Positions 19,553-31,440 of a stretch of 64,000 bases of DNA are shown piece by piece. Every line of letters begins with the position of its first letter. Position 1 is the stretch's first letter. The DNA is taken from contig CM048846.1 of the NCBI GenBank assembly GCA_026545225.1, forward strand, positions 59,152,270 to 59,216,269, written 5' to 3'. The position numbers and the translations under genes are program-made. Below the pieces are notes generated by a model. The model had not been told where the DNA came from, made no database searches, and saw only the letters and a program-made list of their open reading frames with translations. The DNA is from Cornus controversa. Taxonomy: Eukaryota > Streptophyta > Magnoliopsida > Cornales > Cornaceae.

Positions 19553-20239
19553 TCTCCTCTATTCCAAAAGCCTAATCTCAACTACTCCAGAGTTTCAATT
19601 TGGTCCGATTGAAACCTTTGAACCCATATAAGAGCCCGACGCACAGCAGAGATCATCAGCATCAGCACACTAATGGCATGCCAATGTAGCACCACCTACA
19701 GACCCATGAGTTGAGACCCACATTGTTCAACTCGTCTCATCCAGCTGATCATCATGGTGATTTTTCCAGAAATTTTTTGAAGCCTTTTGGTGGAGTTTCT
19801 GATTTTTCGAATGATTCTTGCGCAACTAGGGGCTATTTCTTCAAATCATTCTTTGGGGGCTATTTGATTATTCAATGCTCCAAACCTATAGGGTGCGTCT
19901 AAGCCATCTGGAGATGCTGTTTGAAATTTGTCACATTGCAAAATCATTCAGAGGTTTTTTCCTCAAAAGGGGGCTGCCGGAATTGTACGGGGGGTACTGT
20001 TATCACCTTTTTGGTACTGTTCTTGCTGCATTTCATTAGAATATGGAACTAGGGATGCTGGAAATTATCGTTGGTATGTTGGGTCATTGTTATTCTAGTT
20101 GAATATTTTGATTTTAGCAAGAAAATTGGCTTTGGGTCTTCTATACTTTGTGGTAGTGCTCCATTTATTGTGCAGACATGTCAGACATTAGTGTAGAGTC
20201 TACTAGTAGCGAGGGAGGAAGGTTTAGTTGTATGGGTGC

Positions 20240-20640
20240 CTTCGGAGAGACAACCCTTCAGTGCAGACTAGTCTAGTGAAGTTGAACCAGAGCAATTATT
20301 CAGCTTGGTCACATTCCTGCCTCTTATCAATTCAAGCACTTGGCTTCTACTTGACAGGAGCGACTAAGAAGCAGAAATCATCCAATTCATCCTTCAATCA
20401 ATTGGTTGCAAACAATTCACTGGCAATGTCTTGGTCACTCAACTTGAAGCAACCACATATTAGACATGACTACCTTCTACATGACCTGTGAGTCAGACCT
20501 ACTCTCAGTCTCAGATAGGTCACGATGCACAAGGCTATTAACTTAGAAAAAAGGTTCATGAGACCATACAAGAGATAGGTTCATGAGACCATACAAGAGA
20601 TATGACTATGCTCAGTATTATGCAGCTCAGTAGTTTGTGG
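20240..20640 (+). pseudogene. copia-5 gag N-terminal region
   Basis: The frame starting near 20228 encodes 'NPSVQTSLVKLNQSNYSAWS', 'FYLTGATKKQKSSNSSFNQL' and 'SLNLKQPHI', the usual start of plant copia gag (gag-polypeptide of LTR copia type). A stop near 20489 and later frameshifts break it. The sequence AGGTTCATGAGACCATACAAGAGAT occurs twice in tandem at about 20543-20600. Confidence 0.75.
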
Positions 20641-20666
20641 AAGGAGTTATACTATATCGGTATTTT

Positions 20667-20934
20667 TTTTTTTTTTTAATAAGTAAAATTCATTGAAAAA
20701 CGCTCAAAGAATCCAAGAACAAAGAAAGACCAAGGAGGTATACTATACAAGCAAAGAATCCACAAAGGACACTAAATCCCCCGCTGAATTACAATTCCAA
20801 CCCTGAACCTAAAAAAATAAAGTATAAAGAATAGAGAACTTAAACACCCAAGCCAGAAACTCAACTCCATCAAAGGACCCCTTATTCCGTTCTTGCCACA
20901 ACCCCCACCATAAGCAAAGGGGAACTACTCTTCT
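20667..20934 (-). mobile_element. 5'-truncated LINE of the LINE-A family, 14-bp TSD
   Basis: TATATCGGTATTTT flanks both sides (20653-20666 and 20935-20948). The insert starts with a T run on the plus strand, so the tail is on the minus strand. On the minus strand it encodes 'LCLWWGLWQERNKG', which matches 'ICLWWGLWQERNRR' of LINE-A near 17272. It ends in the same TTGGATTCTTTGAGCG-type 3' sequence. It is a short 3' remnant of the same family. Confidence 0.9.
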
Positions 20935-22528
20935 TATATCGGTATTTTCCGGCAGTACGTGCAAGTGATAGTGCAAAGTTTTAGGAATTGATTGAAAAGG
21001 AACAATATTATGATTTTCTAGCTGATCTTAACAATGGAGCATGACCAGATTTGCATTCAGCTTTGTGGTAGGGATCCATTTCCTTCTTTGAGACAGAAAT
21101 AAGCTTATCAGCATGAAGAGAGTAGGAGGAATGCCATGTTGCATAATCTGACCCATACCCATGATTGCTCTGCTCTAGCAGCTATTCGGGACCAAAACAA
21201 GTTGAGAGCAGAAGTAGCAATTCAAAGAAAGATTTACTGAAGTGTGACTTTTGTAGGAAGACAAGGGATACTAGGGAAAACTATTAGAACTTGGAAGCTT
21301 CATTTCCATCCCAACCGAGGACGAGGTGGAGGTTGATCTAGTTCCATGAAATCACATGCTCATATGTTTGAGACATCAGAGGGCAGCTCTCATCCTAGTA
21401 GCAGTGATGTTGTTACCTTCACTGCATGAGATGCAGACTCTTCATCGTCTCATGGTCATGGCTCAACTTGATACTTCCTCTGCTGCGGCCTCTATTCCTA
21501 CCGTGTCAAAATTTTCTCGCAGTTATATCTACCAGTGCTTTTAGTGTTTTCTTTGCAATCGGTGGATTATAGACTTTGGCACCATTGATCATATGACAGG
21601 ATCTTCAAGTTTGTTTTCCTCTTACTCTATTGGCTCAGGTAAGGATAAGGTCAGAGTAGCAGATGACTCTTTGTCATCTGTCAAAAAGGTTTTACTTATT
21701 GTTCCCCATCTATATCTCTCTTCTATTTTACATGTCCCTAACTTTTCTACTAGTACTCTGTTAGCCGCATCACAAACTCTTTGAATTGTTCAGTAACTTT
21801 CTTTCCTACTTATTGCATCTTTCAAGAGATGGGGATGGGGAGAATGGCGATATGGCACATGGGGGACTATACATGCTAGAGACAACACACGCTGCACAAT
21901 TTATAAATTTATCTCTCGGTCAAGCTCTTCAGGTTGATAGTTCTCAAGCACTCCAAAAACGACATTAGTGGCATAGGCATCTAATACATCCATCCTTGGG
22001 GGCATTACTTTTAGTGAAGCAGTGGAATATTAATTCCGTTTGTGAAGCTTGTAAAATTGCTAAACACAAACGAAACTCTTATTCTAGTAATGACAATAAA
22101 AGAACTGCTCCTTTCATGGTTGTTCATTCAGATGTATAGGACCTTTCCATGTTGGAGGACATTGCTTATCATGTCAACAAGTTTGCGAGGATATACTAAG
22201 AAGCGTAATGTAGCTTAAGCATAACTTTAAAGATTCCAAGAGCTGCCATAAAATTTGAATGTAACTTGTGAATTCAAAAGCAACTTTTAGAAATTATCAT
22301 CACAAGAACTACATAATTTGCAAATTAGTGAGCTTTAGATTAGGCTGTCACATCATAACTGTAATTTTTCGCATATAGTTTTGCAAGGAACTTTAAATTT
22401 TGAGGTTATGTTCAACTTGTCATTGAAGTCACTCTGGTGATTTTCATTTACAACTACCAATTTTTACATCTGAGATAAAGACTGCCACGACAAATTTAAA
22501 TTTAATGTATGTATGTACAGATATATAC

Positions 22529-22733
22529 CTGATATTAACATTGCGATCAGCAGCATTTTCTATGTGTTTATAGACACCAAAACCTTCATTAGCACCAAAA
22601 TTCTGCATATCAGCTTTTGAGTATCCATAATCCCCCGACAGAGGATCATCAGGATGCGCTATTAATTGCCAGTATTGTGCCATTATGTCCAGCTTCTGGG
22701 AAGAATTCCCGGCCAACCACCGAAAAACATCCG
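22529..22733 (-). CDS. PLD3/PLD4-like phospholipase D family protein, exon 2
   Basis: Exon 2 of the minus-strand host gene has acceptor TTATTAG^CG before 22733 and donor ATCAG^GTATAT after 22529. It is 205 bp, enters in phase 1 and leaves in phase 2. With the last G of exon 1 it rebuilds an alanine codon. It encodes 'DVFRWLAGNSSQKLDIMAQY', 'WQLIAHPDDPLSGDYGYSKA', 'FGANEGFGVYKHIENAADRN' and 'VNIR'. The run from 'AQYWQL' to 'AADRNVNIR' is the N-terminal PLD-fold half of plant PLD3-like proteins, before the first HKD motif. There are no stops or frameshifts. It is isolated by 13 kb and 16 kb of transposon-filled intron. Confidence 0.9.
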
Positions 22734-23094
22734 CTAATAATCATTCACGTGTACTTATTAAAAAATAATAATCATTCACATGTGAAAAATAAATTCACAA
22801 AATATATTTCAAAAACACTAATTGAAAGAAAAACAGAACCCCCCTCCAATTGATTGCCAAAATGAAAAAAAAAAAGAATGAGGAAAAGACAAGTACATAA
22901 ATAAAATTTTGGATACCGTCTTCATGCTCTTTTTGGCTTCCAAGAACTTTAAAAATCCCCCATTACTAGGCCAAATAATTGTAAGCTTAGGTCAGTTGCG
23001 TAAAGACCTATGCTAACAATAAAAACTCCTTATAAGGGTGAGGACCAGAACCCGAGGCTCTAATGAAGAGTTGCGCAAGGTTTGTGGTCTAGAC

Positions 23095-23600
23095 TCAAAG
23101 GGGGAATGAATATGTCTTGCAGGATGGATTGCCGATTTTAACAACTTTTTTAAATTTAAACTAACTTAAAAGAAATTTAAAACATGGCAGATAACGAACA
23201 TCATCAATCCACAGCCATAATAAGCACATAAAAAGTAAAGCAATGGACACCAGATATTTACATGGAAACCCCAAGGGAAAAAGTCACGGGGCCAAATCCA
23301 AGTAAATCAAAATCCGTTATATGAGAAAAAGAGTAGAACCCTGGTTAATAGACTTTACCCCAAGAATCCCCTAGTTACCTCCTGACATAGAAGACTCCAA
23401 ATATTCCCCCAAAAGTTTCCAGGCAGTCCTTTCGCTCATCAACAGCATCCGCTCTTCACGAATCTGCTTCTATAACGGATTTTGGTCTCAGTCATTAATC
23501 CAGACTTCAATCTCAAAAGGTGAATTCAATGGCTGTGTTGAATTCTTTGTTGAATTACACAACAAAAGTTGTCAACACATGAATTCACACTCACCAATAC
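23095..23600. repeat. Probable copia LTR-like sequence
   Basis: The segment opens with CTCAAAGGGGGAATGAATAT. It continues with CATGGAAACCCCAAGGGAAA and GTAGAACCCTGG-type sequence. In style it resembles the repeats at 41501-41777 and 62728-63003. It has no coding potential. Confidence 0.4.
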
Positions 23601-23601
23601 T

Positions 23602-24883
23602 AGAATGATGAATGCAAACAAGAAAACTAAAGATGCCCTCTAGAACTCGCAAAATATGCTCCCTATATGTGTTGAGAAACAAGCCTCCAATCACGTACCA
23701 ACAAATATTACGATGTGACAATAAGTAAACAAGCACGAAGCAATTTGCAAGAACACTCCAAAAATTATACGTGGTTCAACTAAACAAGCCTATGTCCACA
23801 GAGATCCCGATTTCACTATATAGATTGTAACAATACAAGTTGAAGAATTGTATCAAGAGTTCACTCAACTCTCAAACCTTAACCCTTATACACCAAATCT
23901 CACTCAAAAGGAAATCACAAATTCTAAACAAGAATTCTCTGTCTAAGTGTCCTCTCAAAAACAATAAGAGTATTACCTCTACGCAAGAGTTGCCCTCTCA
24001 AAACAATGAGAGTGACCTCTCAAATACAATGAGAGTATTGCATCTTTTCTTCTCATGAGTCTCAACCTATATCATAGGTAACTATTTATAGAGCCCAAAA
24101 CCCAATTACTTGGTGGACAAGGATTGCAATTCCTTAAAGTCTAAGACTTACCTAACAAAAACTTTCCTTCCTTGAGACCAAGACTTGCCTACTGAGAAAT
24201 TACCTCAGAAGATACAACTAGAATGATGAATGCAAACAAGAAAACTAAAGATGCACTCTAGAACTCACAAAATATGCTCCCTATGTGTGTTGAGAAACAA
24301 GCCTCCAATCACGTACCAACAAATATTACGATGTGATGATAAATAAACAAGCACGAAGCAATTTGCAAGAACACTCCAAAAATTATACATAGTTCAACTA
24401 AACAAGCCTACGTCCACAGAGAGCCCGATTTCACTATATAGATTGTAACAGTACAAGTTGAAGAATTGTATCAAGAGTTCACTCAACTCTCAAACCTTAA
24501 CCCTTATATACCAAATCTCACTCAAAAGGAAATCACAAATTCTAAACAAGAATTCTCTGTCTAAGTGTCCTCTCAAAAACAATAAGAGTATTACCTCCAC
24601 GCAAGAGTTGTCTTCTCAAAACAATGAGAGTGACCTTTCAAATACAATGAAAGCATTGCATCTTTTCTTCTCATGAGTCTCAACCTATAACATAGGTAAC
24701 TATTTATAGAGCCCAAAACCCAATTATTTGGTGGACAAGGATTACAATTCTTTAGAGTCTAAGACTTGCCTAACAAAAACTTTCCTCCCTTGAGACCAAG
24801 ACTTGCCTACTAAGAAATTACCTAAGAAGATACAACTCAATAATGGAAACTTAATCACAATAGGAATTTAAGCCAACCCAACA
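23602..24883 (-). repeat. Tandem duplication of LTR plus 67-bp flank (period 619 bp)
   Basis: Unit A (23602-24220) contains 68 bp of flank and a truncated LTR copy (LTR A, 23670-24218). Unit B begins again with AGAATGATGAATGC at 24221 and contains the complete LTR B (24288-24883). ACT is shared at the junction. Each LTR contains the same small open frame (72 codons on the plus strand), a by-product of LTR sequence. Confidence 0.9.
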
Positions 24884-26371
24884 AATCTCCCCCTTGGCAA
24901 AAATTTTGAAAAATCTTCAATGCAAGAGACTCTCGTCTCCAAATCAACAAACGATCCATCGGCCTTTCAAACTCCATAACCCGAATCAAGTATGAAACAA
25001 TACTCCCCCTTGATTCGCACGGCCAATGTATTCATGTAGCTGTATCAAGTTAACACTATCAAGTGACTTTGGAAGGGGACTTCGATGCAACCCTTCTCCA
25101 AGTAGGAATTTTCATCTCACTCACGTCTGTCTGGAAACATGCAACTCGTGTCTTCGAAAAATCAAACGAATCACGTCTCAAGATCTTGTTACCAGATGCA
25201 CACCATTTCCTATCCACAATCAAAGTTTGAGTGCCATTGGCACTCCCCACCAAACAATACAAACCTCCACTCTATTCTTCTCGTATTAATACCATGCAAC
25301 CCCTAGTAATCTTCATGACTCCCCCTACAATGGAGCACTTACAGCCCATGGAGTCCAACCGGCTTAAGGAAATTAGATTATACTGCAACTTGGGTGAATC
25401 TAAAAACCACTCATGTTGAGTAAGAGTGTCACCTTTGTAAATTGTGAGAACATTCCCAATACAAAGTTGAATAGTGCTAACACACCTTGACTCTATATCT
25501 TGCCAATCATCAACTGACATTTTTCTGGCTTTCCATCCTTCCCTTTCAACGCCCGAGCTAAGCCTTGTTGAACTAGGATGTCCTTCACCCTTCCTTCGCC
25601 ATATGGTGAAGCTACCCTTATCATCAAAGCTCTCCACCTTGTAATGTGTGGCAATATTACCGACCATAATTGTCACAAGTGACCAAGACGAATAACACCC
25701 GTATTATGAAGAAAAATCTAAACAAGACTTTTATCAAACACCTTATGTGTGTACCTTGAAGCTCTGATACCAATTTGTTGAGAAACAAGCCTCTAATCAC
25801 GTACCACCAAATATTACGATGTGACGATAAGTAAACAAGCACAAAGCAATTTGCAAGAACACTCCAAAAATTATACATGATTCAACTAAACAAGCCTATG
25901 TCCACGGAGATCCCGATTTCACTATATAGATTGTAACAATACAAGTTGAAGAATTGTATCAAGAGTACACTCAACTCTCAAACCTTAACCCTTATACACC
26001 AAATCTCACTCAAAAGGAAATCACAAATTCTAAACAAGAATTCTCTGTCTAAGTGTCCTCTCAAAAACAATAAGAGTATTACCTCTACGCAAGAGTTGTC
26101 CTCTCAAAATAATGAGAGTGACCTCTCAAATACAATGAAAGCATTGCATCTTTTCTTCTCATGAGTCTCAACCTATAACATAGGTAACTATTTATAGAGC
26201 CCAAAACCCAATTACTTGGTGGACAAGGATTACAATTCTTTAGAGTCCAAGACTTGCCTAACAAAAAATTTCCTCCCTTGAGACCAAGACTTGCCTACTA
26301 AGAAATTACCTAAGAAGATATAACTCAATAATGGAAACCTAATCACAATAGGAATTTAAGCCAACCCAACA
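24288..26371 (-). mobile_element. Deleted Ty1/copia element, 2084 bp, TSD ATGTG
   Basis: Two 596-bp LTRs (24288-24883 and 25776-26371) flank an 892-bp internal region. ATGTG occurs at 24283-24287 and 26372-26376 as the target-site duplication. On the minus strand the primer-binding site GGTATCAGAGC lies at about 25761-25771 and a purine tract (CCAAGGGGGAG) precedes LTR B. The internal region keeps the start of gag and a piece of protease but has no reverse transcriptase. It could only have moved with help from another element. Confidence 0.95.
25059..25676 (-). pseudogene. gag/protease remnant of the deleted copia
   Basis: On the minus strand, 25676 starts 'TIMVGNIATHYKVESFDDKG', typical of copia gag. 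A frame-continuous 'EWFLDSPKLQYNLISLSRLD' and 'SIVGGVMKITRGCMVL' follow, resembling the region after retropepsin. Then comes 'LYCLVGSANGTQTLIV' up to about 25059. Gag has thus been joined to post-protease sequence by a large internal deletion. A stop lies near 25270. Confidence 0.7.
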
Positions 26372-26735
26372 ATGTGTATGTGAGTGTATGAGAGATGTAT
26401 ATACTTCTGCCCAGTATCATGTATATATAGACAACAAAGTAGTATAGAGAGATTAGGGTAGGTATAGTTTAAAACCAAGTTGGATACTATTTTTTTCGAA
26501 TAGCTCGAAGATCGACAATACTCCAGAAGGACTCGAGCGATCGAAGCTTACTATTGATGCATAGTTTAAGAAATTTGGGGAATCAAATCAAATTAAAATC
26601 ATGTGCACATAGAAACCCTAATTATATGACAAGAAATACAGAGTAGAAGAAATAAAGAAGAAATGTGTAAAGGCTTGAATTAGAGTAATCACTGATTCAC
26701 AGCTCTGGTATTTATAGACTAAAAGAGCACATGTT

Positions 26736-28285
26736 CTTTTTTTTTTTCTTTTTTTTTAAAAAGTTAAGCCAAGTATATATATAAGAGAAAGGAAATTACA
26801 GACCTAAGGCAAGAAGCCGTTGGGCCCAAAAAAATTATACAAAAGGAACAAGACAAAAAGGAGAACCAATGTTCCCATCACCCTATGACTGACTACCTAC
26901 CAATGTTCAATGGCCCAAGGTAGGGCTATCCAGCCAAACCAACATCAACACTCTGCACTTCCGGAGCGAGAAGGTCATCATCAACTCCTAACCATGGAAA
27001 GAAGAGGAGGTGGCAACGACCACCTATGCGTCCAGCGGTCTCGTTTCATTTCAAATGAAAGAAGAAGGAAGATTCCACACTAAGTAGGCACGTCGAGCGG
27101 CCAAACCATTTTTCTGGTTCATAAGGAGAAGTCTCACTCGGATAGCTGCTTTGATATTGGACAGAACAGTATTTTGAGAACAGCAAGTGTCTCTGAAGAC
27201 CCTCGTATTTCTCTCCGACCATATATGGTAAATGGTAGCAAAAAGTGCCAACTAGTTAATGGAATTCGAGAGGTTTTTTCACAGCCCAGTGATGAGATGC
27301 CCATATAACGAATTCATTCCACGACTGGGGAAGTACATGGAAGCCACCACACTGATGTTCGATGAATTTCCATAGAGAGGAGGAGAACTGGCATTCAAGA
27401 AACAAGTGATTTGCTGATTCACTAGACCTCAAGCACAGGGGGCAATGGTTTGGTATATGGCGTTTTAATGAGTTGGATGACTTTCTATCAAAGGTTGGCA
27501 CTCTATTCAGGATCGCAAGCCATAAAATGAATTTATGTCTTGGTATTGAAAAAGAGCTCCAAACCAAGTGAAACCAAGGAGCCTATTTTGATTCTAATGG
27601 ATCAGAGATGGAGGCTAGTGTGTGCTTTAAGGAGCACGTGCCAGATGGTGAAGGCTTCCACAATATGGAGTCAGAATCATGCCTCAGTTGAGTAAGATCA
27701 CAAAGTTCTGGGATCATGTTCCGGATACCTTGGGGGAAGACAAAATTTCTCCCTGGGATCCATGAGCTGAGCATAGAGTTTGATGGGATTCCTATATGGC
27801 TTCTGCAGGTTCATTTGAAAACCAATTATGGTGCCAGAAGGATATAGTGATGCATGAACCACTCTTAGTTTGTAGGAGTGGTTTGATCAAAGATCTAAGA
27901 TGCAACGACCTTCTCAAAGTATAAGAACATTTCTGAGGTACCTTGATTTCCCATAGACATCTATTTCGAATTTGATAATCCATTGTCCATTGGGTCCAAA
28001 TGTTGTCTTGGTTATCAATCACCAAGTTCAATAAATACCTTAGCATTGCTGCTTTATTCAACTCCCCTATGTTAGGCAGCCCCATTCCTCCATTACATTT
28101 AGGCATGCATACCTTAATCCATGCTACCTTGGCACCTTTGAGGAGCTCATTTGAACCTGACCATAGAAAATTTCTACATAATCTGTTAATATTAAGTATC
28201 ACAGCTTTAGGTAATGTGTACATGTTACACCAATAAAGTTGTTCGTACAAAACAGCTTGGATAAGTTGTAATCTCCCTACGTAAG
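26736..28285 (-). mobile_element. 5'-truncated LINE (LINE-B) inside copia-3 LTR
   Basis: The minus strand encodes the RT C-terminal part ('VGRLQLIQAVL', 'CRNFLWSGSNE', 'KCNGGMGLPNIGELNKA') and a zf-RVT domain ('RHKFILWLAILNRVPTFDR', then C-P-L-C ... H...C at about 27440-27480). A terminal 'IYHIWSERNTRVF' follows. A T-rich run at 26736-26757 marks the poly(A) tail. It lies inside the LTR, between sequences contiguous at 33650-33680. The 5' end is truncated and no clear TSD is visible. Confidence 0.88.
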
Positions 28286-28445
28286 AGAAAGGAAACAAAA
28301 TAAAATAAATGCAGATTCTTTGCTTAAATATATGCGTAAATAAAGTCAAATCCCATGATTCAAGGCTACCATATCTTGGCTAATATGGTAAGTCACATCC
28401 CATGATTCTAGGTTATCATATCTCGTCTAACACTCCCCCTCAAGT

Positions 28446-29160
28446 TCATGCGTGGATATCTGAGACACCCAACTTAGACAATGCATTCTCACAGATAGTC
28501 TTGCTGATGCCTTTCGTAAGAATGTATGCAAGCTGTTGAGAGGTTGTGACAAACAGAGTACAAATCTGTCCGGAGATGATCTTCTCTCGAATGAAGTGTC
28601 GGTCAACCTCTATATGCTTAGTCCTGTCATGTTGGACGGGATTTGCTATAATGCTAATGGCAGACTTGTTGTCACAGTAAAGAGAAAAAGGAAGTGACAC
28701 TGGCAGGCACAAGTCTGTCATTAACGTTTTCATCCATAGCAACTCACACACTCCAAGAGCCATCGCCCTAAACTCTGCCTATGCACTCGAGCGAGAGACA
28801 ACATCTTGCTTCTTACTACGCCAAGTAACCAAGTTGCCATCGACACTAGTATAGTAGCCAAAAGTTGACCTTCTATCTAAAATTGATCCTGCAAGATTAG
28901 CATTTGTCCAGGCCTCAACCCGTAAGTGACAGTGACCATGACTGGAAAACAAAATATTGCAGCCTGGACACCCCTTCAGGTAGTATAGGATCTGAATAGA
29001 TGCATCAAGGTGAGGGGTGCGAGGAGAGTGCATAAATTGACTTACGACACTCACTACATAAGCAATGTCAAGTCGAGTCATGGATAGATAGATGAGCTTC
29101 TCAACAAATCCCTGATGCTGACCAACATCCGACAATAACTCCCCCTCAAAATCAATCAAT
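28446..29160 (-). pseudogene. copia-3 RNase H
   Basis: The minus-strand frames 28779-29159 and 28446-28763 encode 'GFVEKLIYLSMTRLDIAYVV', 'TNANLAGSILDRRST', 'NLVTWRSKKQDVVSRSSA', 'LYCDNKSAISIIANPVQHDR' and 'TKHIEVDRHFIREKI'. These are typical Ty1/copia RNase H motifs. A TAG near 28778 interrupts the frame after 'RSSA'. Confidence 0.88.
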
Positions 29161-29960
29161 TGGTGATTCTGCTAAATTGGAGTATCAACAGAACGAGTGT
29201 TAAGCTTACCGGAAGTAGAAACAAATCAAGACCATACTTGTGTTGAGAGATGAAAATGCCAATCTTGAAGCGAGCCACCTCAATGCCCAAGAAGTACCGA
29301 AGGGGACCAAGATCCTTAATCTCAAACTGGCGGCCAAGATAACTCTTAACCTCAGCAATTCCGGCAATGTCATCTCCGATCAGAACAATATCATCCGCAT
29401 AAACAATGAAAGCAACTGTCTTATCCCCTGAATGGCGTAAGAACAAGGTATGAGAAACTGCACTTTAATGGAACCCAAATTGGAGCATGGCAATGCCAAA
29501 GCGATTAGACCAAGCTCGAGGGCACTGCTTGAGGCCATACAAGGAGCGACAAAGACACCAGACCATCCCGGAAAGAGCTAGAGAAGAAAATCTCGAAGGG
29601 GAACCATATGCACCTCCTCCTGCAAGTCACCATTGAGAAATGCATTCTTGACATCTAACTGAAATAGAGGCCAAGAACGAATCGCAACAATGGAAAATAA
29701 AATGCAAATGGTGTTCATCCTGGCAACAGGGACAAAAGTCTCCTGATAATCTATGCCATGAGTCTGAGCATAACCCTTAGCAACCAATCGGGCCTTATAG
29801 CGAGCAACTGACCCATCTAGAGTATGCTTAACTGCAAACATCCAACGACAGCCCATAGCCTTTCGTCCAACAGGAAGCAGGACCATGTCCCAAGTCTGAT
29901 TTTCTCAAGTGCCTGTAGTTCTTAAGTCATAGCATCACGCCACTGAGGTTGTGCTAGTGC
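29160..29960 (-). pseudogene. copia-3 reverse transcriptase
   Basis: Minus-strand motifs are '[20 protein letters not shown]', '[20 protein letters not shown]', '[18 protein letters not shown]' and, after a frameshift, 'FIVYADDIVLIGDD' (about 29375-29415) and 'FEIKDLGPLRYFLGIEVA'. The catalytic box is Y-A-D-D rather than the commoner Y-V-D-D; both aspartates are present. The domain would copy element RNA to cDNA. Confidence 0.88.
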
Positions 29961-31440
29961 ATCAACAACACTACAAGGAAGAGGAACCGAGGAAATAGAA
30001 GTAAGAAAACTCTCATAGAAAGGTTAAGAGAGCACAATCAGAAACAAAATTCAAAATAGGATAAGTGCAAGAATGTTTATCCTGTCGAACAACAACAACT
30101 TGAGTGGGTGGAACTAGTGCCAAAGGGATAGGGTCGTCAATTGTGGGAGAAGCTTGAGTCTATTGTCTACGATTATAAACCTATGAAAAAGGAACAATTC
30201 CCCCTACTGGAGGGGTATCACGAGGAGGAACAATAGTAGGGAAAATAGAAAAAGGAAGAGGAGTTGAAGATGGAAGGAGGTGATCATCAGTCATGTTCAA
30301 TGGGAACCACTCACTCTGAGAACCAACTGAACCACTATAGTATAGTGTGTGCTCTAAGAAAGAGACACCCATAAATATAAACCGTCGATGACCGAGAGGA
30401 TGGAAACACTTGTAACCTTTATGAGATTCAGAATAGCCCAAAAACACACACTTCGATGCCTTGGGGTCAAGCTTTGTACGAGTCTACCCCAACTGCTGAA
30501 CAAAGCACATACACCCAAACATCTGCAGGGGAATCAAAAAAAGAGATTGATTGGGATGTAGGATTGAGAGTGGGGCTACAATGTTAAGAACCCTAGAAGG
30601 TGTCCTATTAATGATGTGGACAATTGTAAGAACTACATCTCCCCAAAAACAACTAGGGAACATTCATGCCAATACAGATGGCTCTGGCTAAGTCAAAGAT
30701 GTGGCATTCTTTCTCTCAGAACGACCATTCTGTTGAGGGGTTTGAACTAAAGGTGCACAAAAATCCATCCCAAACTGGAAACCAAACCGAACTGGGCAAT
30801 TCGGTCCGATTTTTCTACAATTCGGTTCAGTCACGATTCCAAAATATTGAAACCGTAAATTAATGGTCCGATTCCGATTTCATTTTCCTTAGGACCAGAC
30901 CGAACCAGACCGGATAAATTATATAAGTAAATTGTAAACTTGAAAGTGTAAGTGTGAAACTAGTGATGTAATGTACTAATAAGATTACTATGAGAACCGT
31001 TTATACTTTATATAATATATATTATACAATTTATAATAATATAATAACCCACTAAGGCACTAATAATGGAACCGTGGAACCGAACCGAACCAAACCGGTT
31101 CTTCACAGTTTGGTTCCATTAGTACAAGCGGTTCGATTCGATTCCATTTTTAGTGGAACCGGACAGTACGGTTTGATTCCAAAAAATACCAAAACCGGAC
31201 CGTGTGCACCCCTAGTTTGAACATTTGACATCTGATGCTCAATCCCAAAATCTGTACACAACCATTTTACCTCCACATAAGTGTACTCAGTACCATGATC
31301 AGATCATATTTTTTTAATGGTATAACCATACTGAGTCTGAACCATTGTCACAAAATTTTTAAATTAAAAATAGTGTACCTCATTCTTGATCTTTAAAAGA
31401 TAGACCTATGTAACACAACTATGATAAACAAAACAAAATA
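29960..31440 (-). pseudogene. copia-3 integrase (interrupted by MITE)
   Basis: The C-terminal end of integrase is recognisable at 30420-30520 on the minus strand. 'MFLGYSESHKGYKCFHP' follows 'KLDPKASKCVFLGYS'-type sequence. The conserved catalytic part lies between 30520 and 31440 but is split by the MITE at 30748-31214. Stops are frequent. Confidence 0.72.
30748..31214. mobile_element. hAT-type MITE, 467 bp, 8-bp TSD GTTTGAAC
   Basis: The 8-bp duplication GTTTGAAC is at 30740-30747 and 31215-31222. Termini are TAAAGGTGCACA on the left and TGTGCACCCCTA on the right, forming imperfect inverted repeats of TA[A/G][A/G]GGTGCACA type. An 8-bp TSD with such ends is typical of hAT elements. The element has no transposase. 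Its interior is rich in AACCGAACC/GGTTCGGTT motifs near both ends around an AT-rich core. Confidence 0.88.

Larger units (their letters stand above)
19379..22150 (+). mobile_element. Decayed Ty1/copia 5' half (copia-5)
   Basis: A possible LTR begins TGTTAGAATAGCACG at 19379. Gag starts near 20240 ('SLVKLNQSNYSAWSHSCLL'). A protease-like W-I-I-D-F-G-T-I-D-H-M-T-G lies at about 21563-21600. A GAG-pre-integrase region ('CEACKIAKHKRNSY') is near 22040-22085, followed by the start of integrase ('FMVVHSDV') near 22115. The rest of pol is missing. A LINE 3' end is inserted in gag (20667-20934). No second LTR or primer site was found. Confidence 0.75.
6421..22528 (-). other. Intron 2 of the PLD-like gene (16.1 kb)
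   Basis: The donor on the minus strand is AG^GTATAT at 22528 and the acceptor is TTTCAG ending at 6421. The phase-2 codon AG|G rejoins as arginine. The intron contains copia-2 with nested LINE, SINE and PDS5 retrocopy, plus a decayed copia. It is very long for a plant intron. Confidence 0.82.

Noticed and set aside
23840..26164. Three 72-codon repeats as a tandem gene family
   Set aside because: Each lies at the same position inside copies of one LTR and shows no coding-type conservation.
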